A stretch of 64,000 nt of DNA from Lichenostomus cassidix (taxonomy: Eukaryota; Chordata; Aves; Passeriformes; Meliphagidae), in assembly GCA_008360975.2 (NCBI GenBank), contig CM039193.1, forward strand, positions 15,428,501 to 15,492,500, in the 5' to 3' direction. The notes beneath the pieces are model-generated. The model ran no database searches. It was not told the DNA's origin and was given only the letters and a program-made list of their open reading frames with translations. Every line of letters begins with the position of its first letter. Position 1 is the first letter of the stretch. Made by a program: the position numbers and the translations under genes. Positions 26,757-38,850 of this stretch are shown in pieces.

Positions 26757-28029
26757 TGATTATATCTAAGGCCTGACTGAAAGCCCAGAAGGCCCACAGG
26801 AAATCTTCACCTTGACTTTCACGGATTTTGGGTCAGGTACTGAAGCAGAGCAGGCAGCATTGGGACCGGGACAGGGCTCCTGTGGATGGAGCCTGCCTGC
26901 AGGCACTGGCACTCCAGAGGAATATTAAAATAGGGTCGCTTTAATAGGCTAATTCCAGTATTTCTGGAAGGAAGAATGTTTGTAAAAGCCAGCTGTGGTG
27001 AAACATTGGAACAAGATGGGAGAAAAGTCAGAAAATGCAGCGGGAGAAATAATCCCACACCAGTCTCCCGAAGAAGGGCTTGGCAAGCACCACATCCCTT
27101 GGAAATACTGCTGTGCCCATTGCCTGTACATCAAGGGCCAGGGCTCAGGCATCTCCCCAACAACCCTGCCAGCCCCTGCCTGACCTGCTGCCTCCTACGT
27201 TACTCTGGCAGGGGGGCTTTCCTGCAAAAACACAGGGATCTGAACTGCCTTCTGCTGAGACTGGGATGCTGCTCTGAGGATTGCGAGGAGCAAACCCAAC
27301 ATCCAAATCCTGGGTGGTTCTGTCAATAGCACAGTGCTAACGAGAATTTTCCAGGACAAATGATACAGATCAACAAACCTGTTATCTGCTCTGCTGAAGT
27401 ATGAGGCCTGAACCAGCTCCTCTGGCTGCCTTGGGACACAGCTCATCCCAGGACAGCCATACAGGCAACAGCTGTTGGGACCACAGCAATGAGATTCACT
27501 TGTAGCTGGAAGAAATCTCCCCAAGGAAAGCTGCACTGGGAAGAGCCCCAGCTGAGCACCCACCGCAAAATGCCCACCTCAGGAGAGGCAGGGCAGGTTC
27601 TGTTCTTAAAAGTGAATTTATGTCAGCCCTGGGACCTGGGGGATAACTAGAGAGCAAACTCCCAGGTGAGCACAACAGGGACAAGGGCTGTTTCAGTGCT
27701 CACTGCCCTCCAATGCACCCCCACAAGCGAGGAGCAAACAGAGGTGCCAGGCACTCTCCTGGGGCAGGAGTGTGCCTCATCATCCTCAACATCCTCCTCA
27801 CCAGTTAACACCAAAACGGTTTTCCTGGAGACACCACAAGTAAAAAGGAGATGCACAGTGTGCATGCAGGCAGCAAAGGACGCTGCTTTGAAGGAGAAAT
27901 TACTTAAGGCCCTGTTTGGAGTGCAGGAAGGCATAGGGCAGGCTTGCCCAGGACCGCTGCTGCTGGCTGTTCCCATCACTTGGCTGTTCCCCTCTGCAAA
28001 GCTGCCGGCTGCAGAGTGACACAGACTGC

Positions 28030-28275
28030 CTGATGTGGAGAGAACAAATTATTCATGAAAAACACAATTGTTAAGCCGTGTGGCAGCGCGTGCAGAATGA
28101 GAGGCAGACGGGAGGAACTCAGACCTGGCATCGCCAGCGAGGCTGATCTGCCTGGCAAACTGATCAGCAAAACGCATTAGCTGGAAGAGATGAAAGATTA
28201 AAAATGTCACCCGGAGTACAGCATCTCCTATAATACTCTTTTGGGTTACAATCCGAGGAGCTGCCTGACATGTCA
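28030..28275. promoter_or_regulatory. Candidate conserved non-coding element
   Basis: Contains AACAAATTATTCATGAAAAA, AACACAATTGTTAAGCCGTG, a CpG-rich middle (GGCAGCGCGTGC, GGCATCGCCAGCGAGG) and ACTGATCAGCAAAACGCATT, then TGAAAGATTAAAAATGTCAC. Dense factor-like cores and surviving CpGs over ~245 repeat-free bases make it one of the stronger candidates. Confidence 0.4.
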
Positions 28276-29485
28276 AGTCAAACTTGCAAAATGAAAGTGC
28301 CTCAGAAAGGTAAACCTGTCACTTTGGCATGCTCCACCTTCAGGTCCAAATTTGTTTACAGATGCAGGAAGGTTTCTCCAAGGGACAGGCACCACCAGCC
28401 AGGCATGCTGGGCTATCAGAACACCACTCAGAGCAGCTGTGGGCAGTCATGAAGGCCATACAGACCTTGGAGCTATCTGAGTCCAGCTACTGACCTTGGC
28501 TTCTACAAGGCGGGAGATGGACCCAGCTGCATGCTTCTTTTCTGCCGTCACGGTCAGCTTCCTGTGGATGGGTGCAAGCTACATTTGTCACATCATTCCT
28601 GCTCCTCACAGCCTTCATTCCAGAGAGGAGCACTGACTCCTTATACCTTGCCGAGCCCATGAAGTGCCTGCAGGGTCTGTCCTTGGATATCAGCATCACA
28701 CACAAGTCTGTGCAGTGCTCCAGCCAAGCCAGCACCCCTTCAACAGCCCGAGCTCCCACAGTGACAGCCTAAGTGCTCCCCCAGCAGTGAGGTCACAGCC
28801 CTGTGCTCACCCAGCACAGCTTGTTTTGCAGTGCTGGCCCTCACCCCCCGACTGGGTGAGCACACTACGCTGAGCTGCTTGTGGGGTGTCACTCAGAGTA
28901 AAACCTCCGCACACACCATGCATCAGCTGGAAGAGCTCCCAGCCACCAAACGGCCGTGCAATTAGCAGGCACAAGGCTGGAATTCCTGATTGATTCCAGG
29001 GCACCCAGAGGTCTGATAGATGGAGCACAGAAATGCTGTCTAAAACTAGAGGAACAGACTGGCACCAGCAGAATAAATGCTGGAATTGGAAAAGAAACTC
29101 TTTTCCTTGCTGTGCTCTTTGAAGGACAAATGGTAGAGTGATTCTGAAACCACAGTATTGCAGTGCAGAGACCATGGAAAGCAGCTTAGGTTAAGCAATG
29201 CTCACAGCTTGGAAATTTATTGTCCTTTCCAGGTATTTCCATGGCCCTTCGCAGTAGGGATGGAAATTTTCACAGTCACTTATGAATTTATCCTCACAGT
29301 AGAGGACAGGGGACAGCTTTATCCTACAGGCCCCCTTTATATATATATAGAAATAAGTCTGAGTTTGCCCAAGAGGCAACAGCAGAGGCAGAACCCAAGC
29401 CATCGCTCAACAACACAGTGCTGTGTCTGGGGGCCAGGCAGTCCCAGTGTAATGAGGTTATCCCTCATCCGTCTGCTATTCCTCC

Positions 29486-29632
29486 AGCCACAATTAGCTC
29501 AGTTGGTTGGAGCATGGTGCTAATAATGCTGATGTTGTAGGTTCAGTCCCAGTATGGGTTATCCACTTAAGAGTTGGACTTGATGATCCTTGTGGGTCCC
29601 TTGCAACTCAGAATAATCTGTGATTCTGGGAT
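29486..29632 (+). mobile_element. tRNA-Ile-derived SINE with CR1-type tail (TguSINE1-like)
   Basis: The first ~75 bases are a degenerate tRNA-Ile(AAU). TTAGCTCAGTTGGTTGGAGC gives the D-arm/A box, GTGCTAATAATGC the anticodon loop with AAT, and GTAGGTTCAGTCCCAGTA the T-arm/B box. This is followed by GAGTTGGACTTGATGATCC, TTGTGGGTCCCTTGCAACTC and a TGTGATTCTGGG terminus, which is a CR1 3' end. A tRNA-Ile head joined to a CR1 tail is the structure described for TguSINE1 in zebra finch. It supports a passerine host. The head is too mutated, and lacks the acceptor pairing and flanks, to be a functional tRNA gene. Confidence 0.85.
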
Positions 29633-30995
29633 TTTACCTCCGCCAGCTCTGAGTGATGTGCCAATTCTCAAACCACAGAGAGGGCTGTGAAATTGCCACT
29701 GTCGGCACGTGAACAGCTTTCCCTCTCTCAGTGGTCAGCAACAGAGGGGCTTCTGCACCATCCTCAGGTTCAAAGGAGCCCCCGGACTCTGTCACAAAAT
29801 CAATCAACCCAACGAACAACTCACTGAACTGCAACATAGGTGTTATCCATGGAACAGCACATCACAGACCCGATAAATCATTGTGTAGTGACTGGGGAAG
29901 AGGGGCTGGGACCCACATCACTTAATGCTAAGCAGGTGTGAGCTCAGGAAGGTTTTCCCTTTGCAAGCTGCCCCTGCAGACCAGCACATGCAGTGCAGGA
30001 CATGCATTGGGAACATCTGCTGTCGCTCATTTCACTTTTGGGATACAGGGAGCACTAAGTGGGACATAACTTCCACTCTCAGACCTGCTTCCCAGAGCAG
30101 CAAAGCCCTGGCCTCAGAGCCTGCAGGGAGGTCCAGGGGGATAACTGGCATCTTTTCCGCAGCCAGAGGTTGTGCAAAACAGGCGTGAAAGCAACAGCGA
30201 GGAAGCAGAAAATAAAACAAGCCCTGCAGCACATGTCACATCGCTTTCCATGCTCCATGGCCAGACACAGCTCTACAATAAGATTGATGCAGCTGAAGAG
30301 CTCACTCCTTATCACAAACACTGTCACCAAAATGGAGAGGTCTCTGGACATCATGCCTGGACGAGATGCAGTCGCATATTTCACAGCATTCTAGGCTGTC
30401 ACCATGTGCTGACCTCATGCTCCACCCTTTAAGCCCCATGGCCTTCATGTGCCCACTCCTGAGGTGGAAGTGCTGGTCGCTTGGCCAGTCAGGGCCCAGG
30501 TGAGCATCTAGGCCACCCCAGGAGTCCAGGACTGACAGCTCAGCCAGGCCTTGGGGCAGCTCTGGGGCACAGCAGGTGCTAAAGTGTCGTTGTTGAGCAG
30601 CTAGCAGAGTAATGAAGGCACCAGCTCTCAGTGGCAAGAAGGAATGACCTTTATTGTTTTGATTTCATCACATATATAGAGTTCTCAAAAGTCACCCAGA
30701 TTGGTCAGTCAGAAGCCTTCCCCCAGGCCTGATTGGCCAGGCCTGCACTGCCCAAGTTCTGGGACACTGTTCCAACAACATCCAAACTTTATCTTTATTT
30801 ATAAAACACAAGAAAATTTCTCATGGGAAAAACCTGTGCTAGCCACACTAAAGGCCTCACCTTCAGAAAAGCCTGGCTGGCCAGCCCCTCCCAGCAGATA
30901 CTGGCACTGCTGTTCCAAGATGTTTCGAGACAGGCAACCTCCAGTCTCTGACAGCAGCCTGCAGTGACGGATGGCCTTGCAATGGCTCATCCAGT

Positions 30996-31525
30996 GCCAG
31001 TGTCCCTGCAGCTGCAGGCTCCACAGCTCTCTGAAGCCCAAGCCCAGCCCACAGGGCAGCTTGTGGCTGTGGCTGAGGTGCTCACCCCTGTGGGGGGTTC
31101 CAGATCAGAAAGGTGTGGGAGCAGCTAGACTGGGGCCTTGCCGCAATCGCTTCGGCAGGCCCTTTGCAGTGCCAGTGTTCCTGGAGCTGGAGGATCTTTA
31201 CATCTTCCAACCCTAACCCTACGTGTAACCCTAACCCTACCCCTAGTTAATTACCCCAACGCACTACCTGGGTTCTCCAGCTCAGAAAGAGGTAGCAGCA
31301 GCAATATTGGGGCCCTGCTGCGATGGCCAGTAGGCCAGTAGGCCCTTTCCAGCCCCAGTGTTCCTGGAGCTCCAGGCTCTTTAGATCTCCCCAGCCTAAC
31401 TGCAGCCCCTGACAGCAGCTTGGTACTGGGCTACAGGGGCTCATCACCATCGGTGGCACAGAATAAGAAGGGTGCAGCTGGCAATAGAGGCACCTGTTAA
31501 GCCCTGGATACTCAGATCCAGGGGT
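30996..31525. repeat. Imperfect tandem array, about three units of ~175-182 bp
   Basis: The motif CCAGTGTTCCTGGAGCT (first copy CCAGTGTCCCTGCAGCT) recurs at about 30996, 31171 and 31353, giving spacings of ~175 and ~182 bases. Shared later parts of the unit include a TTCCAGATCAGAAAGG / TCTCCAGCTCAGAAAGAGG block, TGGGGCC(T)TGC and AGGCCCTTT(C/G)CAG. The units are substantially diverged and the third is incomplete. The array sits in the U3-like half of the LTR-like element. Confidence 0.7.
31209..31244. repeat. Interstitial telomere-like hexamer tract
   Basis: Six consecutive in-register hexamers: AACCCT twice, ACGTGT, AACCCT twice, ACCCCT. Four of the six are perfect vertebrate telomere repeats (C-rich strand on plus) and the period of six is kept through the variant units. 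The tract lies in the middle unit of the ~180-bp array. The other two units show no equivalent hexamer run, so it arose or expanded in that unit alone. Confidence 0.85.
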
Positions 31526-32673
31526 TTCACTCAAGGTTCTTTTGCTCTCTCTTTACACCAAGGAGAAATCCCCACCAGATATAGTCAAGAAGTAAAAATC
31601 ACACTAAAGCTTACTGGCAAAAATATCAAAATAAAACAATCAAAAATCAACAGTCTTCGGCAAAGGAGGAAATACAATGCATAATTCAACACGAAACCAC
31701 TGCCTTTGTGACAGGTTCTGCTACAGGGCACCCCCGACCGGGACTATCATGTGGATGCAAAAATATGTTTGCTGGAGCAGATGCCATCCCCTTGGTTCAT
31801 CACTGACTGACTCTTTGTTTTAATAAGCAGAGAAATTCTCTTTGTCATCCTCAGCTGGCCATGAACAAGGGGTGCTTAAAGCAGAGGAGGGATGGTCCGG
31901 CTGTCTTCCCCTGTTTCTGCTGGCCTCCTCCAGGAGCCAACTCCTCTGACAGACAATCCAGTATGCTTGGCTAGAAGAAAATCATCCAAGCAAAGCAAAT
32001 CAAGGGACATCTCTGTGTGGTTGGTGAGTCAGGTCAGCTCAGGGAAGGGCAGGCAGTGTGAGAAGAGCTCAGAGTAGCTCCGCAGTACCTAGTGCTTAGC
32101 GGGAAGTACCAGTGGGCTTAACTGCAGACCCGCAGCCTTGGGGAACACAGACAAGGAACTTCTCTGCAAGGTGAATGAAGGTAAATGATGAGTGTCCACA
32201 ACTCATCATGGCTCCTGGCTGAGGCCAGACAGAGGTGATAAACCACCTGGGATGACTGACCAGCTGTAGCTGTGCTCAGCATATGAAAAGCACACTCAGC
32301 CCAGTCACATGCTCCCTGGCTGCACAACCAGCACTGCCTGGGGCTTTGCTTGAAGCAGGCACCACACAAGGGGCAAAAGAGTCTTCCAAGCAGCCATGGA
32401 AAGGCCCTGGCCTGGTGACCAACCCCTGTGCACTCAGGCACGTAGCAAAGGGCACCCATGTGGCCCCACAAATACAGCTCCCAGTCCAGCCACGCCCAGC
32501 AGGCTTCTAAAGCCTTCCAGAGCCCACCTCTCTGGCGGGGATTTGCAGTACTCTGATTCAGCTCCAGCGTGTCAGGTGCTGTGTGGGCAGGGAGACAGAC
32601 TCAGCACAAGGAAAACCCACGTTTGGAGTGGGGCAATGCTGGGGGATGCCTGCCTGCAGGGAAATACTGAGTG

Positions 32674-32693
32674 CACACACACACATACACACA
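32674..32693. repeat. (CA)n microsatellite, interrupted
   Basis: CA dinucleotides with a single T interruption over about 20 bases. Confidence 0.85.
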
Positions 32694-33324
32694 GGGCTGG
32701 GGGAGAAGGAAGAGCCATCCCTTCTCCATCTGAACACTCGAAGCAGACCTGACTGACAAGGGCACAGTGGCTTTGCACTCCTCAGAAAGAGTTTTCATGC
32801 TTGAAGGCGGCAGGATGATATAAGAGAGAAAGCTGCAAATGGATGAAGTGCTGGGAGAGAAGACTCTGCAGAGTGACAAAGTAGGGCAGAGCTGAAGATC
32901 TGGGGAGAGCCTTGAGATGAGGCTGACCCTGGCTCTGCACCCTAGCCCCCTTCCTCCGCATGGCTAAGACAACTCTTTTTCTTCCAGCATCCTCCTGGCA
33001 GCTCCTCTCAAATGCCTGCAGGTCAAACAGAAAAGCCCCACAGGCCTCATTTTGAGGAGAAGCTGATGATGCTCAGCAGTTCCCAAAGTCCTGCAGCTCC
33101 AGCAGATTTCAGCCATTTGCTCCACAAATCACTACGTTTGAGGGTTCATGACTTCCAGCCTCCCTGATGCAGCAAGGGAGGTCTCCTGGGCAGCCCATCC
33201 CTGGCTTTGGCACCCCACAGCCAGCTGAAGGCTGCAGCAGCAGCAGTGCCTGCCCCATCCCTCTCCCTGCAATGCCTGCCTCCTCCCCTGCTCTCTGCAA
33301 AGGTTTGCTCTAAAAAGAACAAAT

Positions 33325-33485
33325 CTTGAGAGTAATCAGCTGCCTCCAGACAGGAGCGAGCGCTCTTCTGAGTGCCCTAGTTAGCAGGCAATGCCCCTCG
33401 CACGCACTCAAGCAGTTAACATTTGTTTTTACTGTGTGGAACACAAATTTATTCAATGTAAATTTGATCTTTCAGCCAAAAAAAG
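33325..33485. promoter_or_regulatory. Candidate conserved non-coding element
   Basis: GAGAGTAATCAGCTGCC, a CpG-bearing AGGAGCGAGCGCTCTTC (containing the palindrome GAGCGCTC) and AAATTTATTCAATGTAAATTT in unique sequence. Confidence 0.3.
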
Positions 33486-36400
33486 GAGACAAAAATCCTG
33501 GATCCACTCCCTCTCTGCTGCCCAGCTGAGCAAATGTCTAACTGACTTGCCTGTGCTGCCTCCTGCCTGCCACAGGATGCTGGGGAGACTGGAGGAGAGC
33601 CAGGCCTGGTTCCAGGGACAGGTCGGGGTCTTGAGCCCTGTGCCCTTGGAGGTAGTGCTGGCACTACTGCTCCCTGCCCTGTGTCATTCACACTGTCCAG
33701 ACAACTCCATCCCTTTGCTTTCTAACCCAGCACAGGAAGCAAGTAAACAGAGCAGGAACTAAGGGCTGACACTGGGCACCCCAGAGGGACACAGTACTGG
33801 AGCAGTTAGAAGTAGAAGAAACAGTTATTATTAAGGACACTTCATTCCATAAGTGAGTGCAATCCATATGTGCAAGTACACTTTTTTTCGAACAGGGTGT
33901 GGGAAACCCTTCCAGCACTGCTCAGCCCTCAGTCTCCTGGATGAAGCAGAGCCTGGACAGAGGGCCAGAGGAGGCCAGGCATGCACAAGTGTTTGGTTTA
34001 GAAGCAGGAAGGCAGTGCTGATGAATGCCATTTTGAGCTGCAGGCTCCAGAGGGGCCATTTTCAGATGCTGGACACAAGCCTGTCATTCTGGTCTAGCTG
34101 CCCTGGAGTCTCCAGGTCTCTGCAGGCACTGAGGTTTGGGTCTTAGCCCTGCCAGCTATTCTGCAGTCACACACAAATTAGCTCCCTGATGTCCAGTGTG
34201 GGACAGTGGACTTGAATGTTCAGGAAAAAGAGTAACAAGCAGCCAAGGGAGCTGTCAAAACCTACAAGCTGTTGGCTTATGCCTGTCCCATTGTACAGAG
34301 CAGAAAGGGACATGGGCGACATGGGGGCAGTGTGGCAGCTCCCTATGTCCCCCTGCATCAGTCACCATGCTGGGATGCCACATCATGAACCCAGACCAAA
34401 GCAGACTTCTCATCACCAGTCTCCATTTCTGTCTGTCCTTCGCAGAGCACCTGATGGCGTTAAGCATCCAGATGCTCTTTCCCGTCCCCAAATTTAGCTC
34501 TTTTCATGGGTTGCTATCCATCTGAACCCTGCCCAAATGGCAGAGCTGCTTTAGTATTAGCTGTCTGCCACTAACCGACTCCTTGGTCCCAGAGCCAGCT
34601 GTACGATGGCACTTAACTGCCGAGCTCAGCCATGCGCAGACACCAGGCACTCCCAAGCCAAGCTGCCCACAGACATCGGGCTTTGCTTGTTTATAGCCCA
34701 ACTGCAGATTTAGGACCACTGAGCTCGCCGTTAGCTGCTCAGCCTTTCCACACCCGTCTGTATTTTGACATTACAAAGCGTGTTTAACTCCATGAATACT
34801 CCCAGAATATTCCTGCTGGCAATTCTCCCCTCCTGCCCGCCCATGCTGGACACTCGCTCTGCAGTCGCATTTTCCAGCTGGTGGGTTGTTTTTACTTATA
34901 GACTCCTACCAGTTTTCCAGCTGAGCTTTTGTTCCAGGCTGGGAGTTCAGCTTAACAGTACAAGTCTGGCTTTTCTCAGTTGTCTTTTGCAGAACTGCAA
35001 CCTGACTTTGAAAGTCTTGGGCCCATCTTCCAGGCCACTCTCAATGCAAACAGCACAAAGGCACTGGATGTGCCTGATGCTCAGGATACCCAAAAGGCTG
35101 GAGCTCAGCAGTGCTAAAGTTTACACAAACCCAAACCAAAAAGCCCCGTGGGTAAGCAAACCTGACAGTATTTTCCATCACCATGGGCCTCATATACCAC
35201 ACAGTCATGTATGTGCACATACAACACAACTCCCCCCCTGAGCCACCTGCTCTTCAGGACAGACACCTCGTGGTGGAAATCCTGCTCTTATTTGTCCTCT
35301 TATCCTGCCATGCTAGAATGTGGGCTTGCCATAAGAAATGTAATCAAAATATTCCCACACAAAATAGCTGAAAGCATTATTGAGGGATATTTTTCAAATC
35401 TCAATTAGAAACAAGCTACTCTGTAGTCTCAGTTTTGCTTCAGTCTCAGATCAGCAGGGATGTGGCATTTTAATTTCTATAAAAGAAAAGACAAATCTCA
35501 ATACAAAGAGAAAGGAAAAGCAGACATGTTGAAAAAACAAGAGGATAAAAGGAAGAAAATCCAGCACAACTGCCCTAAACAGAACTAGAAGAGCACAAGG
35601 AGAAAAAAAAAGAGCAGCAACCATTTTCCTTGGTAATTTACTTAAGAGATTGAGAGCACAGCCCTAAAACTGCAACAACCATTCTTTCTTAGAGGACAAG
35701 GAAACCTCCAGGCATGGCTGCCTGCAGACAAGGAAACCACATTCATTCTACTAACACTGCAGTGGATTTGTGCTGTAGCAGTCCCAGAGTTCCCCAGGAA
35801 AGAGTCCCACTGTGCCCAGCGGTGTCCATGCACATCGAAGTACACACACACACCCCCACCCCTGTGTGTGCCCAAGAGAGAGTTCCCAACACAAAGACCT
35901 CCCAGCCTTATCAGACAACAAAAAGCCTGTGACTCTCATCCACTGGAGACTTCATTGGGCTTTAACTGGGAAACAGTAAAACTAGAATCCTGTAAGGCAG
36001 ACATTCCACTGCAGGGAAGGCATCTGCCCTCACCTTCCTTCTCTCTTCACATTTTTTGAGTTAAATGGATGGATGCATTAAACTGACAATTTAATCACCA
36101 GCTGCCACACAGAGGCAGAGGGAAGACAGGGAGTTACAGCTCCCACTTCATCCCTTCCTTCTCCCATAGCGCCTGCACACTGGGGGACCCCACATCCAGA
36201 TGGCATTTGACATGCAATAGCCTCAGTACTATGGAAGAGAAATGACAAATCCGCTCCCTGCTTTCATAGATGTGAGTTAGGGATCTAAAACAATCCCTGC
36301 ATTTTCACCTTTCTGACCAGACACAGCTCTGATGAAGCTGGAGGTTCCATCCGTGCCACAGGCAGTGCAGCATGGAGCAATTCCACTGGGCATCCCTGTA

Positions 36401-37605
36401 CTACTGTGGGATTGCAGCAGAGGGGACCACGAGGTGCTCTCATCTCTCCCCTGAGGAGTGTCAGTCCAACAGTGTTGTAACCTATAGGGTAAATAAGTAA
36501 TTTCATTTGACTTTTAGGTTTTGTGGCCACAGACTGCTGGGCTAGTAGCCAAGGCATCAGTTTAAGGATGCAGAAATTGCCTCCCAGGTGAGGAGCACTA
36601 CAGTGGAAAATCATGTGGAGGGCACAGGGGAAGTGTGGACACTGAGACAATCCAAGGCAGAAGTTGTGTTTCCACCCCTCCTGACCATGACCAGATCATG
36701 CTGCCTGCTCTTATAGGACAGAAATGGATCAAGAAATCTGTTCTGGCAAAGGCCAAGGTGTCTGGGACACACTTCTCAGGTGCTGGGCTAGCAGATTACC
36801 CCACGTTTTTTGGAGGTTGGCAAATGGCTGTTTCTATCTCCATTACATTCAACAAGAATGTCAGATTGTTAGAAGCAGTGAAGATTGGTGGAATCCAGTA
36901 GCATGTAAGTGAAAGATGCAACTTTACTGACTTCTGAAGTGGATTTACCAAAACATAAAAAACGTGAGGCATTAAAGCCTCACCCCTTTCAGAGATCTTG
37001 AGCTTCAGTGCTAAACAGCACCAGGGCTCTCAGTTCTACAACATTTCCAACAGGACAGTGTTTGAAAAGATTATGTGTAAAATTTTCTGGTTTCTACCAA
37101 AATCTAAAGAGTTGTTTCCCCTCCTCTCTGTCTCCCTCTGATAACAGATTATTATACTTCTCATACCATTTTATGTTCAAATCACCCAAACATCACAATC
37201 AGGCTTAAATGCAAGCAATCAAATAAAATATGCATTTCATAGACACTGATTTCCACACACTTACTACTAAATTGGCACAACTTACTACTTTTATCCTGAA
37301 AGATGGAAATGAAGGGGTCAAGATCTTTTAATAGACAGAATGGGTAAAATGCATGAAAAACTACTGCCTGCTTCAGAAATTGTTTCATTTTTTAAAAAAA
37401 GGCTTAGAAAAAAAATAACAAAGTGGAAGAAGAAGTACTGAAGATGCCCACACAGTTCTCTTATGGCAAAATTCTCATTAGAGTAATGGGCTTATTCTCA
37501 ACTCTCCTGTTCACCTTCCCACTTAAATTCAAAAATATGTTGTTGGAGTTGGAAAGCAGGGTAGCTGTCTGGCTCAGCCACTAAGGCTGAGACACCCTAA
37601 ATAAT

Positions 37606-37637
37606 AGACAATAATAAAAGACAGTAATAAAAGACAC
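37606..37637. repeat. 13-bp tandem repeat, about 2.5 copies
   Basis: AGACAATAATAAA, AGACAGTAATAAA and then AGACACC follow each other directly. A small AT-rich minisatellite with no evident function. Confidence 0.75.
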
Positions 37638-38759
37638 CCTTCCTTCCTACCTTTCGTACTTCAGAGATACAAAGCAGTTTAGGGCTCAGTAAAGCAGCAG
37701 ATGCTTGGGTGGCTCTCTAGAGAGTCACTGCCAAGGGGTCTCAGCCTCTGGTGGGTTTGTAAAGCATTGATGAGAAAGTTTATTGCATCTTTCAGGAAAA
37801 GCACAGAGACTGCTCTAGTGGAAGTGGCCTGGAGTCCCACCAACTTTCACACTCTGAAAATGGTCTGGAGAAAGACCCAACTCTCCTCAGCTGGAAACTG
37901 CAACTACATATGTTACAGAATATGTCTGCAAGAAAAGAAAGAAATTTCCTGGCTTCACTAATTGCCTTAAATCTTCCCAAAGCAAGAAAGAACAGCCTTG
38001 GTCATTTATCTTCTCAGCTCAATTTGCAGATATTCACATTGATCTTGAAAGCTTCCATCACTCAAACCAACCCACTGTTAACAATGGCAGCACTGCCAAG
38101 CGAGGATTATCACAACCACCGCAGACTTGCAGCTACTGCTCAGATTCACAACAAGCTCCCCCTCATTCTTCTGTCTTGCTAAATTTCTTGCTCTGACAGC
38201 ATCTTCAGGCAACAAGTTCTATCAGTGAGCTACAAGCTGTATTAAAAAGCATTTAACTTGCAGCAGACCTGTTGCCTTTTAATTATACTGGGTGCCCTCT
38301 GCCTCTGCTTTCAGCACAGGGGCTGACAGGACCAGCAAACAGACTATTTTAACAGGCAAACAGGACATTAATGGCTCTACCTTATTGTCTCTTTGATTTT
38401 CAGAACTCAATCTTAATCTGTTTCATCTACATTTTAAAACTGGAAGAAGTGTGATCTGGGGAATTAGACTAATTTCAAGCCTTACTGAAATAGTGGAACA
38501 AACATTAAGAGAAAAGCCTAAAAGGATAATAGAATTGAACAATGAGCACCAATATAATGAGACAAACTTGATTGCTTTCTTTTATAAAATTACAAAACCA
38601 GTGATCAGAGGAAGGAGGTGGACGCCACATTCAGTTTTTTGTGGAGCTTTGATACAGCACCTCAAAACCTTGTTCTCAAGGATAAATTACTGTTGTTTTC
38701 AGTAAGAGTGCTGTTACTTCAGCTGAAGGACCAGAAACAAAGAACACTGGGTCACTGTT

Positions 38760-38850
38760 TAGAGCAGAATCCTCTTAATTAACCCTTTATAAATAATTAG
38801 CAGAGGTTACGAGCATGCTGTGGAAATGAGCGGTGTATGTTACAGATGGT
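38760..38850. promoter_or_regulatory. Candidate conserved non-coding element (short)
   Basis: CTCTTAATTAACCC, TTTATAAATAATTAGCAGAGG and GGTTACGAGCATGC lie within 90 bases. TAAT-rich cores sit next to isolated CpGs. Confidence 0.25.

Larger units (their letters stand above)
30571..31725 (-). mobile_element. Solo LTR-like element of an endogenous retrovirus
   Basis: Read on the minus strand this looks like a long LTR. It starts TGTAGCAGAACC at 31725. Further in are two CCAAT boxes (ATTGG on the plus strand at 30700-30704 and 30732-30736), a TATA-like CTATATATG near 30672-30680 and an AATAAA signal (TTTATT on plus at 30650-30655). The TATA and poly(A) signals are only about 25 bases apart, as in some class II elements. 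GGGCAC occurs just outside both proposed edges (30565-30570 and 31726-31731) and may be a 6-base target duplication. The left edge is uncertain, because an ACA terminus at 30591 is an alternative and the 30571 edge lacks the expected CA end. No gag, pol or env sequence is visible. The U3 part contains tandem repeats, listed separately. Confidence 0.6.

Noticed and set aside
29488..29562. Functional tRNA-Ile gene
   Set aside because: A and B boxes are recognisable, but acceptor-stem pairing is poor and the sequence continues directly into a CR1-type tail, so it is a SINE head.
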